From the NCBI GenBank assembly GCA_964584325.1, contig CAZOZP010000014.1:1-55634 (forward strand): a DNA stretch of 55,634 bases, in the 5' to 3' direction. The position numbers and the translations under genes are program-made. Positions within the stretch are counted from its first letter, which is position 1. The number at the start of each line of letters is the position of its first letter. Positions 15,709-23,926 of this stretch are shown in pieces. The stretch comes from CAZOZP01 sp964584325 (GTDB lineage Bacteria; Bacteroidota; Ignavibacteria; Ignavibacteriales; Melioribacteraceae). The notes below the pieces were generated by a model. That model searched no databases. It was not told the origin of the DNA and saw only the letters and a program-made list of their open reading frames with translations.

Positions 15709-16554
15709 TCAGTCAGATTTCTTTCGTGCTTCCACAAACAATGAATTGGGAGCATTAACGATTCCACCCTTAACATCTAATTCGTATTCGCTCCAATTCG
15801 GTATATCACTTTCGAACGGGGTCTTAATTGAGATATCTTTAAATCCGCAATCTTTAAGCAATTTTCCTAATGAGTAGCTATCATACATCCAATAATGAAT
15901 TTCTCCGTCCAATCTAAAGTTTCCTATTTTCGAAGCTTCTGTTTGCGGAAATATTTTACGGATGGTTTTTTTTAACACTACTTTTATTCCTTTTACGAAC
16001 AGAGCTCTCGATAAGAACATTTTTTTTATATTCTCTGCAATTCCGGGTTTTTCCCCTCTTAAATACTCGTTACGAATATCCCGGGCCACATAACCAATTC
16101 TGTTAAAAACATATTCTTCGTTTATAATTTCAGGTTTTCTAAAGTATTCAGCCATCATACCACCGGTTACATTCCTGACAGTCTGATCATACATTTCAAG
16201 TAAAATCCAGTCATAATCGGCCTGAGATTTATCATTTGGATTTTCAAGATTTGCCTTCAGAAGCCTTTTATATTCATCGACAATATTTTCAAGATCGGGA
16301 ACAACTATACGAATGATGCCTTCCGGCTTTAATACTCTGAAACACTCTTTTAAAAAATGCGGGGCTTTTTCTTTCGGAAAATGTTCCAATACATGTGAAT
16401 GGAACAGAACATCGAAACTATTATCCGGGAAAGGTATTCCTTTTAGCAGGTTAGCCGAAATAACATCTTCCGAGGAAGACGCCATATCAATATTTACCCA
16501 TAGTTTATGGAATTTACTTCCGCATCCAACATTTAAATATTTCAGTTTATTCAC
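15709..16554 (-). CDS. Class I SAM-dependent methyltransferase
   Basis: A 281-residue methyltransferase of the type-11 class. The AdoMet-binding motif I is LNVGCGSKF (about 6-14), an acidic end of strand 2 is at VNIDMA, motif II/III is FPDNSFDVLFHSHVLEHF, and LKPEGIIRIVVPDLEN is the typical post-motif. The long insert (about 95-200) and the motif HVLEHF resemble predicted methyltransferases linked to cell-surface polysaccharide loci, but none is adjacent here. The start codon is GTG at 16552-16554. The substrate is not identifiable. Confidence 0.8.
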   Translation of the reverse strand: MNKLKYLNVGCGSKFHKLWVNIDMASSSEDVISANLLKGIPFPDNSFDVLFHSHVLEHFPKEKAPHFLKECFRVLKPEGIIRIVVPDLENIVDEYKRLLKANLENPNDKSQADYDWILLEMYDQTVRNVTGGMMAEYFRKPEIINEEYVFNRIGYVARDIRNEYLRGEKPGIAENIKKMFLSRALFVKGIKVVLKKTIRKIFPQTEASKIGNFRLDGEIHYWMYDSYSLGKLLKDCGFKDISIKTPFESDIPNWSEYELDVKGGIVNAPNSLFVEARKKSD

Positions 16555-16661
16555 ATATTCTCACTTACTAAAAAATAATCTCAGGGAACATAGATATTCA
16601 GGAATACAATCCCTATAAAATTATTGAACCTAACATTATTTGTGGAATAATATGTTATAAT

Positions 16662-16725
16662 TTCCCTCTATTCCGGATCCCTTTGGAAAGGTGGCTTACC
16701 TCAGGCAATCCGGAAGTCGAGGGAA
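16662..16725. other. Long nested stem-loop between mutB and methyltransferase
   Basis: Two stacked stems: TTCCCTC (16662-16668) with GAGGGAA (16719-16725), and TTCCGGAT (16671-16678) with ATCCGGAA (16708-16715), separated by a 2/3-nt internal loop. The 29-nt apical part can form a small CCTTT-GG-AAAGG hairpin. It begins 9 bp after the mutB stop on the minus strand. It may be a terminator, a structured RNA or a dispersed palindrome; no known RNA family is recognised and no T-run follows directly. Confidence 0.55.
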
Positions 16726-16734
16726 AAATCTTTC

Positions 16735-18915
16735 TTAAGCAAAACGTTTGTTTATTTCGTCCATAATCTTTTCTGCAGCCTGAGGTATTTTAGTACCCGG
16801 ACCGAAGATAGCAGAAGCTCCGTGCTGATAAAGGAATTCATAATCCTGGGCCGGAATAACACCGCCGCAGATTACAATTATATCTTCACGTCCAAGTTTC
16901 TTTAATTCTTCAACCAATTGAGGAAGAAGTGTTTTATGTCCCGCGGCTAATGAACTCATTCCGACGCAGTGAACATCATTTTCCACAGCCTGACGCGCAG
17001 TTTCTTCCGGAGTCTGGAATAAAGGACCCATATCAACGTCAAATCCCATATCCGCGTATGCTGTTGCAACTACTTTTGCTCCGCGGTCATGTCCGTCCTG
17101 TCCCATTTTGGCAATCATGATTCTCGGACGTCTTCCTTCTTTTTCTGCAAATTCATCTGTCATCTTCCTGACTTTTTCAATCATATCTTCCTCGCCGGAT
17201 GCATATTCAGATTTATAAACACCTGAGATAGTTCTTGTATTGGCCTGGTATCTTCCGCTTACATTCTCTATTGCAAGAGAAATTTCACCGAGAGTAGCCC
17301 TTGCTTTTGCGGCTTTTACGGCAATTTCCAGCAGATTACCACTTCCTGATTCAGCAGATTTTGTAAGAGCTTCGAGTAGTGATGCAACTTCCTCATTATT
17401 TCTCTTTGCCTTAACCTCCTGCAGTCTTTTAATCTGTGATATTCTTACAGCAGTATTGTCAACTTCAAGAATTTCAATCGGGTCTTCTTTTTCAAGACGG
17501 TATTTATTAACACCCACAATAGTTTCTTTTCCCGAATCTATTCTTGCCTGTCTTCTCGCAGAAGCTTCTTCAATTCTCATTTTCGGAATACCGGCTTCAA
17601 TAGCTTTAGTCATACCGCCGTATGATTCCACTTCAAGAATATGCTGCCAGCCTTTTTCCATAAGTTGTGCCGTAAGCGATTCAACAAAATATGAACCTGC
17701 CCAGGGATCAATCACCTTAGTAATTTTCGTTTCATCCTGAAGATATAGCTGCGTATTTCTTGCAATTCTCGCTGAAAAATCTGTTGGAAGCGCAATTGCT
17801 TCATCAAGTGAATTTGTGTGAAGCGACTGTGTATGGCCGAGTGCAGCCGCCATTGCTTCGATACAGGTACGAACAACATTGTTGAACGGATCCTGTTCCG
17901 TGAGACTCCATCCTGAAGTTTGGGAGTGTGTACGGAGCGACATAGATTTCGGATTTTTCGGATTGAACTGTTTTACCAGTTTTGCCCATAGTATTCTTGC
18001 TGCTCTTAACTTTGCTACTTCCATAAAGTAATTCATTCCTTCTGCCCAGAAGAATGAAAGTCTCGGAGCAAAAACATCTACCTCTAATCCGGCTTTAATA
18101 CCCGTACGGATATACTCAACACCATCTGCCAGAGTGTAAGCCATTTCAAGGTCTGCAGTGGCACCGGCTTCCTGCATATGATAACCGGAAATACTGATGC
18201 TGTTGAACTTAGGCATAAACTTACTTGTGTATTCAAAAATATCGGCAATAATTCTCATTGACATTGCAGGCGGATAAATATAGGTGTTACGCACCATATA
18301 TTCTTTAAGAATATCATTCTGAATAGTACCTGTAAGAAAGTTCTGAGAAACTCCCTGTTCTTCAGCTGCGGCAATAAAGAAAGCCATTACCGGGAGCACT
18401 GCTCCGTTCATAGTCATGGAAACAGACATCTTATCGAGCGGAATTTTGTCGAAAAGAATTTTCATATCTTCGAGAGAATCAATTGCAACACCGGCCTTTC
18501 CTACGTCTCCTACAACACGATGGTGGTCTGAATCGTAACCTCTGTGAGTAGCAAGATCGAATGCAACTGAAAGCCCTTTTTGACCTGCAGCAAGATTTCT
18601 TCTGTAAAATGCATTACTTTCTTCCGCAGTTGAGAATCCAGCATACTGACGGACAGTCCATGGTCTCTGAACATACATTGAAGCATAAGGTCCGCGCAAG
18701 AACGGAGCCATACCCGACATATATCCGAGATGTTTTAATTCTTTAATATCGTCTTCTGTATAGAGAGGCTTCACGGAAATCTGTTCCATTGTTTCCCAGA
18801 TAACTTCATCAACTGATTTACCGGTTTCAGCTTTAAATGCTTTTGCCCAGTCATCATAAGATAACCTCTTACCCGAATTCAGGTTTAAGTCGATTTTTGA
18901 AAAATCAGGCTTCAT
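16735..18915 (-). CDS. mutB: Methylmalonyl-CoA mutase large (catalytic) subunit
   Basis: A 726-residue adenosylcobalamin-dependent enzyme that interconverts succinyl-CoA and (R)-methylmalonyl-CoA for propionate metabolism. The TIM-barrel substrate domain includes RGPYASMYVQRPWTVRQYAG (about 78-97) and SISGYHMQEAGATADLE; the C-terminal cobalamin domain (about 590-726) has the base-on motif Asp-x-His-x-x-Gly in MGQDGHDRGAKV and the GVGI-type loop CGGVIPAQDY. Full length and intact. Its ATG immediately follows the stop of mutA (TAG then ATG), so the two subunits are translationally coupled. No epimerase or MeaB chaperone gene is adjacent. Confidence 0.97.
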   Translation of the reverse strand: MKPDFSKIDLNLNSGKRLSYDDWAKAFKAETGKSVDEVIWETMEQISVKPLYTEDDIKELKHLGYMSGMAPFLRGPYASMYVQRPWTVRQYAGFSTAEESNAFYRRNLAAGQKGLSVAFDLATHRGYDSDHHRVVGDVGKAGVAIDSLEDMKILFDKIPLDKMSVSMTMNGAVLPVMAFFIAAAEEQGVSQNFLTGTIQNDILKEYMVRNTYIYPPAMSMRIIADIFEYTSKFMPKFNSISISGYHMQEAGATADLEMAYTLADGVEYIRTGIKAGLEVDVFAPRLSFFWAEGMNYFMEVAKLRAARILWAKLVKQFNPKNPKSMSLRTHSQTSGWSLTEQDPFNNVVRTCIEAMAAALGHTQSLHTNSLDEAIALPTDFSARIARNTQLYLQDETKITKVIDPWAGSYFVESLTAQLMEKGWQHILEVESYGGMTKAIEAGIPKMRIEEASARRQARIDSGKETIVGVNKYRLEKEDPIEILEVDNTAVRISQIKRLQEVKAKRNNEEVASLLEALTKSAESGSGNLLEIAVKAAKARATLGEISLAIENVSGRYQANTRTISGVYKSEYASGEEDMIEKVRKMTDEFAEKEGRRPRIMIAKMGQDGHDRGAKVVATAYADMGFDVDMGPLFQTPEETARQAVENDVHCVGMSSLAAGHKTLLPQLVEELKKLGREDIIVICGGVIPAQDYEFLYQHGASAIFGPGTKIPQAAEKIMDEINKRFA

Positions 18916-21069
18916 CTATTTCATTGCTCCTATCTTTATCATTATTCTAGTAAGAAGGTCAACCGCATCTGCTCCGAGGAAAATAAATTCATCAACTCCA
19001 GAAGCCTTGTGAGCTTCAACCTGATCTTTCGGATAACCTGCGAGTACAACCGTAATATCCGGATTCAATCCTTTTACTGTCTTTGTGAATACCGGAACAA
19101 TTTCGGGATAAGTTTCATCTGTACTGCAAATAACCGCAACCGGTGCTCCGGATTCAGCGGCGGACTTAGCAGCTTCCTCTGAAGTCTGAAATCCGGAAGG
19201 ATAAATAATCTCAAAACCTGCTATTTCAAAGAATCCTCTTGAGAAATCTGCTCTTCCTTTATGCTGAGTAACCGAACCCATTGTTGCTAGGAATATCTTA
19301 GGAGCATTACCGTTTCTGTTTTTGTATTCAATTGAAGCATTTCTTAATTTTTCATAAATCTCAGTAAGTCTTTCTGATTTCAGAGGTTTTACTTCAATAG
19401 CCTCGCCTTCTTTTGAACGGAAAGCCCGTGTTATTTCACCCATAGTTGCTCCGTCAAGAATTGCAGAAGCTGCGGTTTCAACCACAGAAGAATCTGTATT
19501 CTCTGTAAGCGACTGAAGTTTTTCCAGAATTGCGTTATCTTTTTCTCCTGAAGCTGAAGTTCTTAAAGCCTGAAGATATTGTGAACGCTTTTTGTAGAGT
19601 GCATTGTAATCGGTGTCGCGCAAAGGAAGTTTTTCTTCTGTCATATTTGCATACATATTTGTTCCCACTGCAACTGACTTTCTTTTTGCCAAATCAGCTT
19701 TTTTAAGAGATGCAGTCTTTGCTGTTTCATCCTGAACAAAGCCTGAAATTATAGCACTGCCCATTCCGCCATGATTTTCAATTTCTTTTGCAAGTTTCCA
19801 GGCTGCTTCGGCAATCTCTGCTGTTAGTTTCTCGACAAAATATGAACCGCCGGCAGGATCAATAACCTGATCGAGATGTGATTCTTCTTTAAGAATAATC
19901 TGTGTGTTTCTTGCAATTCTTCTTGAAAAAGTATCCGGTAAGCCGAAAGTTTCATCGAAAGGATTTGTATGAAGACTGTCAACTCCGCCTAAAACTGCAG
20001 AGAAAGCCTCTGTTGTAGTGCGGAGCATATTTACATATGGATCAAAAACAGACTGATTGTAGAAAGATGTGCGTCCGTGTATTTTCATCACACCTGCTTC
20101 TTCGCTTCCGCCGTATGCTTTAACAATATTAGACCAGATGATTCTTGCGGCTCGCAGTTTTGCTACTTCCATAAAATAAAACTGTCCGATAGAAAATGTA
20201 AATCTTATTGATCTTGCTGCATCATCAATTGCAATACCCCGGGATATCATCTTATCAAGATATTCAATTCCGGAAGCAGCAGCAAATGCAAGTTCCTGAA
20301 CAGCGCTTGCACCGGCATTGTGGTAAGCTGAAGTATTTACTCCGATAACCCTGGCATCCCCGCAATTGGAAGTGCAGAATTTTACGGCTGCAGCCATCTC
20401 GTCATATATGCTTTCAAGAGAAACCGGAAGTTTTCCGTTCTCAGCAAGATAAGAAAGCGGATCAGCATCGATGCTGAATTTAATTTCTTTAATATCAACA
20501 TTTTCCTGTTTCAGATAACCTGCAAGTGTAGCAAGTATAGGGAGTGGTGATGCTCCCGCTTCTATATACAAAGGATAATTTCTGAGATTTACGCCTTTTA
20601 AAGCTCTTGAAAAACTTCTTATACCGGAAATTGACACACCGTTTTTTCCTACTTCACCCACTTTTGCATAATCCGCATCAAGACCAAGTTTTGAAGCATA
20701 ATCAAGTTTAAGGTTTATGGCAGTCTGCCCGCGTTCAAGATCATATTTTAATGCTTCGTTGAATTCCTCGGCATCACCGAAAGGAAGTTCCTGGCAAATA
20801 TCCCAGGATTTTCCGGCATAACCACCTGTGCTTCCGCCTCTGGAATAATTTGCCGTACCCGGCATTTCATTTAAGTGAGGTAATCCTTTAATATCATTCT
20901 GAGTATAAATCGGCTGAAGGTTTATTCCTTCATAAGTCTTTGTAATAAGTTTTTCGTACGGAGCACCCTTAAGTTCGGATTCAATTACTTTCTTCCACTC
21001 ATCAAAAGAAGGCGGAGTAAAATCCTTTTCCAGCTCAAGGTCTTTCCTGAGCTTCATTTCGTTATCCAT
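18916..21069 (-). CDS. mutA: Methylmalonyl-CoA mutase small subunit
   Basis: A 717-residue non-catalytic subunit of the heterodimeric mutase. It has the same overall architecture as MutB (NYSRGGSTGGYAGKSWDI, SAYHNAGASAVQELAFA, HTNPFDETFGLPDTFSRRIA), but the cobalamin motif is degraded: the position of Asp-x-His-x-x-Gly reads T-Q-H-K-G-R-A-D in MGSVTQHKGRAD, so it should not bind cofactor, as expected for small subunits. GAGGAG lies about 5 nt before ATG. It is the first gene of the mutA-mutB operon. Confidence 0.95.
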   Translation of the reverse strand: MDNEMKLRKDLELEKDFTPPSFDEWKKVIESELKGAPYEKLITKTYEGINLQPIYTQNDIKGLPHLNEMPGTANYSRGGSTGGYAGKSWDICQELPFGDAEEFNEALKYDLERGQTAINLKLDYASKLGLDADYAKVGEVGKNGVSISGIRSFSRALKGVNLRNYPLYIEAGASPLPILATLAGYLKQENVDIKEIKFSIDADPLSYLAENGKLPVSLESIYDEMAAAVKFCTSNCGDARVIGVNTSAYHNAGASAVQELAFAAASGIEYLDKMISRGIAIDDAARSIRFTFSIGQFYFMEVAKLRAARIIWSNIVKAYGGSEEAGVMKIHGRTSFYNQSVFDPYVNMLRTTTEAFSAVLGGVDSLHTNPFDETFGLPDTFSRRIARNTQIILKEESHLDQVIDPAGGSYFVEKLTAEIAEAAWKLAKEIENHGGMGSAIISGFVQDETAKTASLKKADLAKRKSVAVGTNMYANMTEEKLPLRDTDYNALYKKRSQYLQALRTSASGEKDNAILEKLQSLTENTDSSVVETAASAILDGATMGEITRAFRSKEGEAIEVKPLKSERLTEIYEKLRNASIEYKNRNGNAPKIFLATMGSVTQHKGRADFSRGFFEIAGFEIIYPSGFQTSEEAAKSAAESGAPVAVICSTDETYPEIVPVFTKTVKGLNPDITVVLAGYPKDQVEAHKASGVDEFIFLGADAVDLLTRIMIKIGAMK

Positions 21070-21172
21070 TATTCTCCTCAGATTATAAGATTTAATAATT
21101 TAATACGGAAATCTAACAAAAATAGATGTGTTTTGCTGATAAATTTACGGAGGGAATAACAGAAGAAGTTAT

Positions 21173-21203
21173 AAAAAAAGGGCAGGACACTTTAAGCCTG
21201 CCC
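21173..21203 (-). terminator. Rho-independent terminator of T9SS beta-helix gene
   Basis: On the minus strand GGGCAGG (21197-21203 complement), 10-nt loop, CCTGCCC (21180-21186 complement), then a run of seven T. It lies about 30 bp past the stop. The sequence between stop and hairpin closely matches that after the T9SS gene ending at 55500. Confidence 0.85.
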
Positions 21204-21234
21204 CAACTTTGTTACCTTTTCACCCGGTACTCTG

Positions 21235-23607
21235 TCACTTCATCAAGATAAGCTTCTTTACTGCAGAATATTCTCCTGCCTGAATTTTATAGAGATATAC
21301 TCCGGAAGATAATTGCGAGGCATCGAACTTAACCTTATAATTTCCGGCCGGTTGTTTTTGGTTTACAAGAGTTGCTACTTCCTGCCCGAGAAGGTTGAAA
21401 ACCTTAAGTGACAAAGTGACAGGTGACAGAGTAACAGGTACTGAATACTTGATAGTAGTAGTTGGATTAAACGGATTAGGATAATTCTGAGATAACGAAA
21501 ATTCCTCAGGAACTGAGCTTAATTCAACAGTTATTTCCTTTGAATATATAAATTTCCCGTCATTATCTATCTGTTTCAGACGGTAGCCGAGCGGTGTCGA
21601 AGTTGCCGGTTTGTTATCAATAAAGGAATACTGTTTCGGACTGTTTGAATTTCCTGCTCCTTCAACAAAACCAATCTTTTCCCATTGGGATTCTTCTCCC
21701 ATCAACATTCTTTCAATCTCAAATCCATAATTATTAACTTCAGTGGCAGTCTGCCAGTTAAGTGCAATCTTCCCTTCTGCAACAGAAGCAGTGAATGATT
21801 TAAGTTCCACAGGAAGCGGATCTTCACTATCTCCAATTGTAAAAAATGACCAGCTTGTAACCGGATTAACCGACTCAACATAACTTGCTGTACCTTCCGA
21901 CTGAACAGCTGTTGTTAAAATTTCACCCCAGGTAAATCCATCATAATGAAAAATTACTGGATTTCCTGTAAATGCAGAAATAGCGGAAGTAGGGAAATAT
22001 AAACGGATATATGCATTCCCTGTGCAGCTTATATCCCAATACCGCCCAATGTTTCTTTTGTCTGAAGAATTTGGCGGAGTTGAAACTACTAATTCAATGG
22101 TTGTATTAATCGTACCGTCAACAGATGCTATCGAAAGGCTTTTTCCGGGAATAAAATTATCTGAAAGAGAGTTGTCAATGGCATCATAAGTTGCAGAAGA
22201 CAATGATATAAATTCTTTAATTCCCATATCAATTACAGGTTCTCCTCCAACTTCTACTACAGAAAGAGGATCGCCTGCATTAATGCAAGGTGAAGATGAC
22301 TGAAGACTAAAATCATTCCCGGCTGCGTTAGTAAACTTAGGATCAAATAATATTTCATTATTTGATGTAACAAATTCATTATTGTAATTATTAAAAAAAC
22401 AATTGTAATTAATGGTGAGCGGGTTAATTTCCGTCGATAAAATACATGCTTCGACAAGCTGATTGTTTTCAAAAAAAATGTTATTCTTTACTGTTGCGGT
22501 GCCTGAAATATAGTTAATTGCATTTCCATAGCGGAATGCTGAACTTGCTCCTGTGTGTACGGCAAGATTTTTATAAAATACATTATTTTCAACGGATCCG
22601 TTAAATGATGTGAGATATAATGCTCCTCCTCTTCCGGTAGCACCATTTCCGTTAGCACCTCCGTCTTCATAGAAGGCACGATTATACATAAACGTATTCT
22701 TTTTTATTACAGATGAACTTTGATCTAAAGCCACAGCTCCGCCACATGCATATGAATCAGTTGAACCGCTCGAAATATAACGCCTGAAACCCCAGTTGTT
22801 ATTAAATACATTATTCTCAATTAATGGAGAACTCATTGAAACTGATAAACCGCCGCCAAAACTTGGACCGTTGGAAGTGAATCCGGAACCAACTACATAA
22901 GTTGCAACATTATTTGCAAAATAATTCCCGATAATAATTGGATCCCCTCCTTTAATACTTGAATTATAAATGCAGATTCCGCCACCATAGCCGGGATTAT
23001 TTTCATAAGTAGCATAATTGTTATCAATTCGGTTATACCTAATTACAGGCTCGCTGTCTTGAATAAATATACCGCCTCCAAGTATTCCTAATACGGCAGG
23101 AGTGGGCATAGTTCTGTTTGCCCGATTCTCGGTTATCCAGCATCTTTCAATTATGGGATCAGCTCCGTTTCTAATGCTGATTCCCCCTCCCCATCTCCCG
23201 ACATTTAAATTATTTGTAGCATTTCCTTTCCATATTTTAAATCCTCTTACAATAAGCGAATTCGTTGTGGAAGATGATGTAAACTGCAATACTCTGTACA
23301 AATCATTTCCGTTGAGAATGCACTGACTGGAATCAGGTTGAGCATCATCCCAGCCGGTTCCGTCACCATCATCTGAAGTAATTTTAACATTTGCAGAAAG
23401 AATTATTGTTGAGCTTAAAACATAGGTTCCGTATTTCACTAAAATGACATCCCCCTCCACTGCAATTGCAAGTGCCGTGGGAATTGATATTTTGGGAGCC
23501 GCCCAGCTTAATCCGTTGTTCCCCGCTGAACCTGTTGTAGCAACATAAATTGTTTTGCCCATAATATTATGACAAAAAAACAAAGATAGAAGTATAGCTT
23601 TATTCAT
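21235..23607 (-). CDS. T9SS-exported right-handed beta-helix protein
   Basis: A 790-residue secreted protein. A short N-terminal hydrophobic stretch (AILLSLFFCHNIMG) acts as the signal. Residues about 20-440 are a parallel beta-helix of DUF1565/choice-of-anchor type, with repeated (P-x-I-E-x-N / NNxF.NN) turns such as PIIERCWITENRA and PLIENNVFNNNWG. A beta-sandwich linker follows, then a 190-residue C-terminal module (LPVELKSFTAS… to LILMK). The module contains the WQTATEVNNYGFEIER fibronectin-like segment and the type A T9SS signal (SLSQNYPNPFNPTTTIKYSV; GVYLYKIQAGEYS). Probable surface or extracellular polysaccharide-related adhesin or enzyme; no catalytic residues can be assigned. Ribosome binding site GGAGAGGAA before ATG. 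Confidence 0.85.
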   Translation of the reverse strand: MNKAILLSLFFCHNIMGKTIYVATTGSAGNNGLSWAAPKISIPTALAIAVEGDVILVKYGTYVLSSTIILSANVKITSDDGDGTGWDDAQPDSSQCILNGNDLYRVLQFTSSSTTNSLIVRGFKIWKGNATNNLNVGRWGGGISIRNGADPIIERCWITENRANRTMPTPAVLGILGGGIFIQDSEPVIRYNRIDNNYATYENNPGYGGGICIYNSSIKGGDPIIIGNYFANNVATYVVGSGFTSNGPSFGGGLSVSMSSPLIENNVFNNNWGFRRYISSGSTDSYACGGAVALDQSSSVIKKNTFMYNRAFYEDGGANGNGATGRGGALYLTSFNGSVENNVFYKNLAVHTGASSAFRYGNAINYISGTATVKNNIFFENNQLVEACILSTEINPLTINYNCFFNNYNNEFVTSNNEILFDPKFTNAAGNDFSLQSSSPCINAGDPLSVVEVGGEPVIDMGIKEFISLSSATYDAIDNSLSDNFIPGKSLSIASVDGTINTTIELVVSTPPNSSDKRNIGRYWDISCTGNAYIRLYFPTSAISAFTGNPVIFHYDGFTWGEILTTAVQSEGTASYVESVNPVTSWSFFTIGDSEDPLPVELKSFTASVAEGKIALNWQTATEVNNYGFEIERMLMGEESQWEKIGFVEGAGNSNSPKQYSFIDNKPATSTPLGYRLKQIDNDGKFIYSKEITVELSSVPEEFSLSQNYPNPFNPTTTIKYSVPVTLSPVTLSLKVFNLLGQEVATLVNQKQPAGNYKVKFDASQLSSGVYLYKIQAGEYSAVKKLILMK
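21407..21442. repeat. Short tandem repeat inside the T9SS signal coding region
   Basis: Four degenerate copies of a 7-8-bp unit of the form (A/G)AGTGACA / GGTGACA, encoding the V-T-L-S-P-V-T-L-S insertion between two strands of the sorting domain. The same type of repeat occupies the equivalent place in the gene ending at 55500 (about 55298-55330). Confidence 0.8.
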
Positions 23608-23926
23608 TTATTCCTCTCCTTAAGTGTAATAATTAAAACATTACTTGATGTTATATGCAATTATAACAATAATCGAACAAACGGCAAATTATTTAAACAA
23701 ATATGCGTAATTTCAACTATGAATACCCTTCAGTTGAATTACATTTGCAGTAATGACATATTCAAATATATTGCCTTAGTATCTTAGCGTCCTGGATTTA
23801 CTCTCCCAGTATTTTCAGCCAATCTGTATATTTAATAATCTTCTTGATTATTGTTTTTGTTTTGTATAGTTTCACGATGCTTATTATTGCAATGGAATTT
23901 GCTATAAAATCTTAGGGAGGTAAATA
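23608..23926. other. 319-bp divergent intergenic region
   Basis: Lies between the divergent T9SS beta-helix and TlpA-like genes and must hold both promoters. A 7-bp stem AATAATC-TTCTT-GATTATT (23834-23852), followed by a T-rich stretch, is the only clear structure. The promoter boxes are not distinct enough to call. No open frame of coding quality is seen. Confidence 0.4.

Noticed and set aside
16700..16725. TCAGG…TCCGGAAG resembling the SRP RNA domain IV core
   Set aside because: The surrounding bases pair in a different way (TTCCGGAT/ATCCGGAA), and the conserved GGAA-capped helix with its asymmetric loop cannot be formed.
18916..21069. Loss of the cobalamin motif in mutA as a sign of decay
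   Set aside because: Degraded cobalamin motifs are normal for the small subunit of heterodimeric methylmalonyl-CoA mutases; the gene is otherwise full length.
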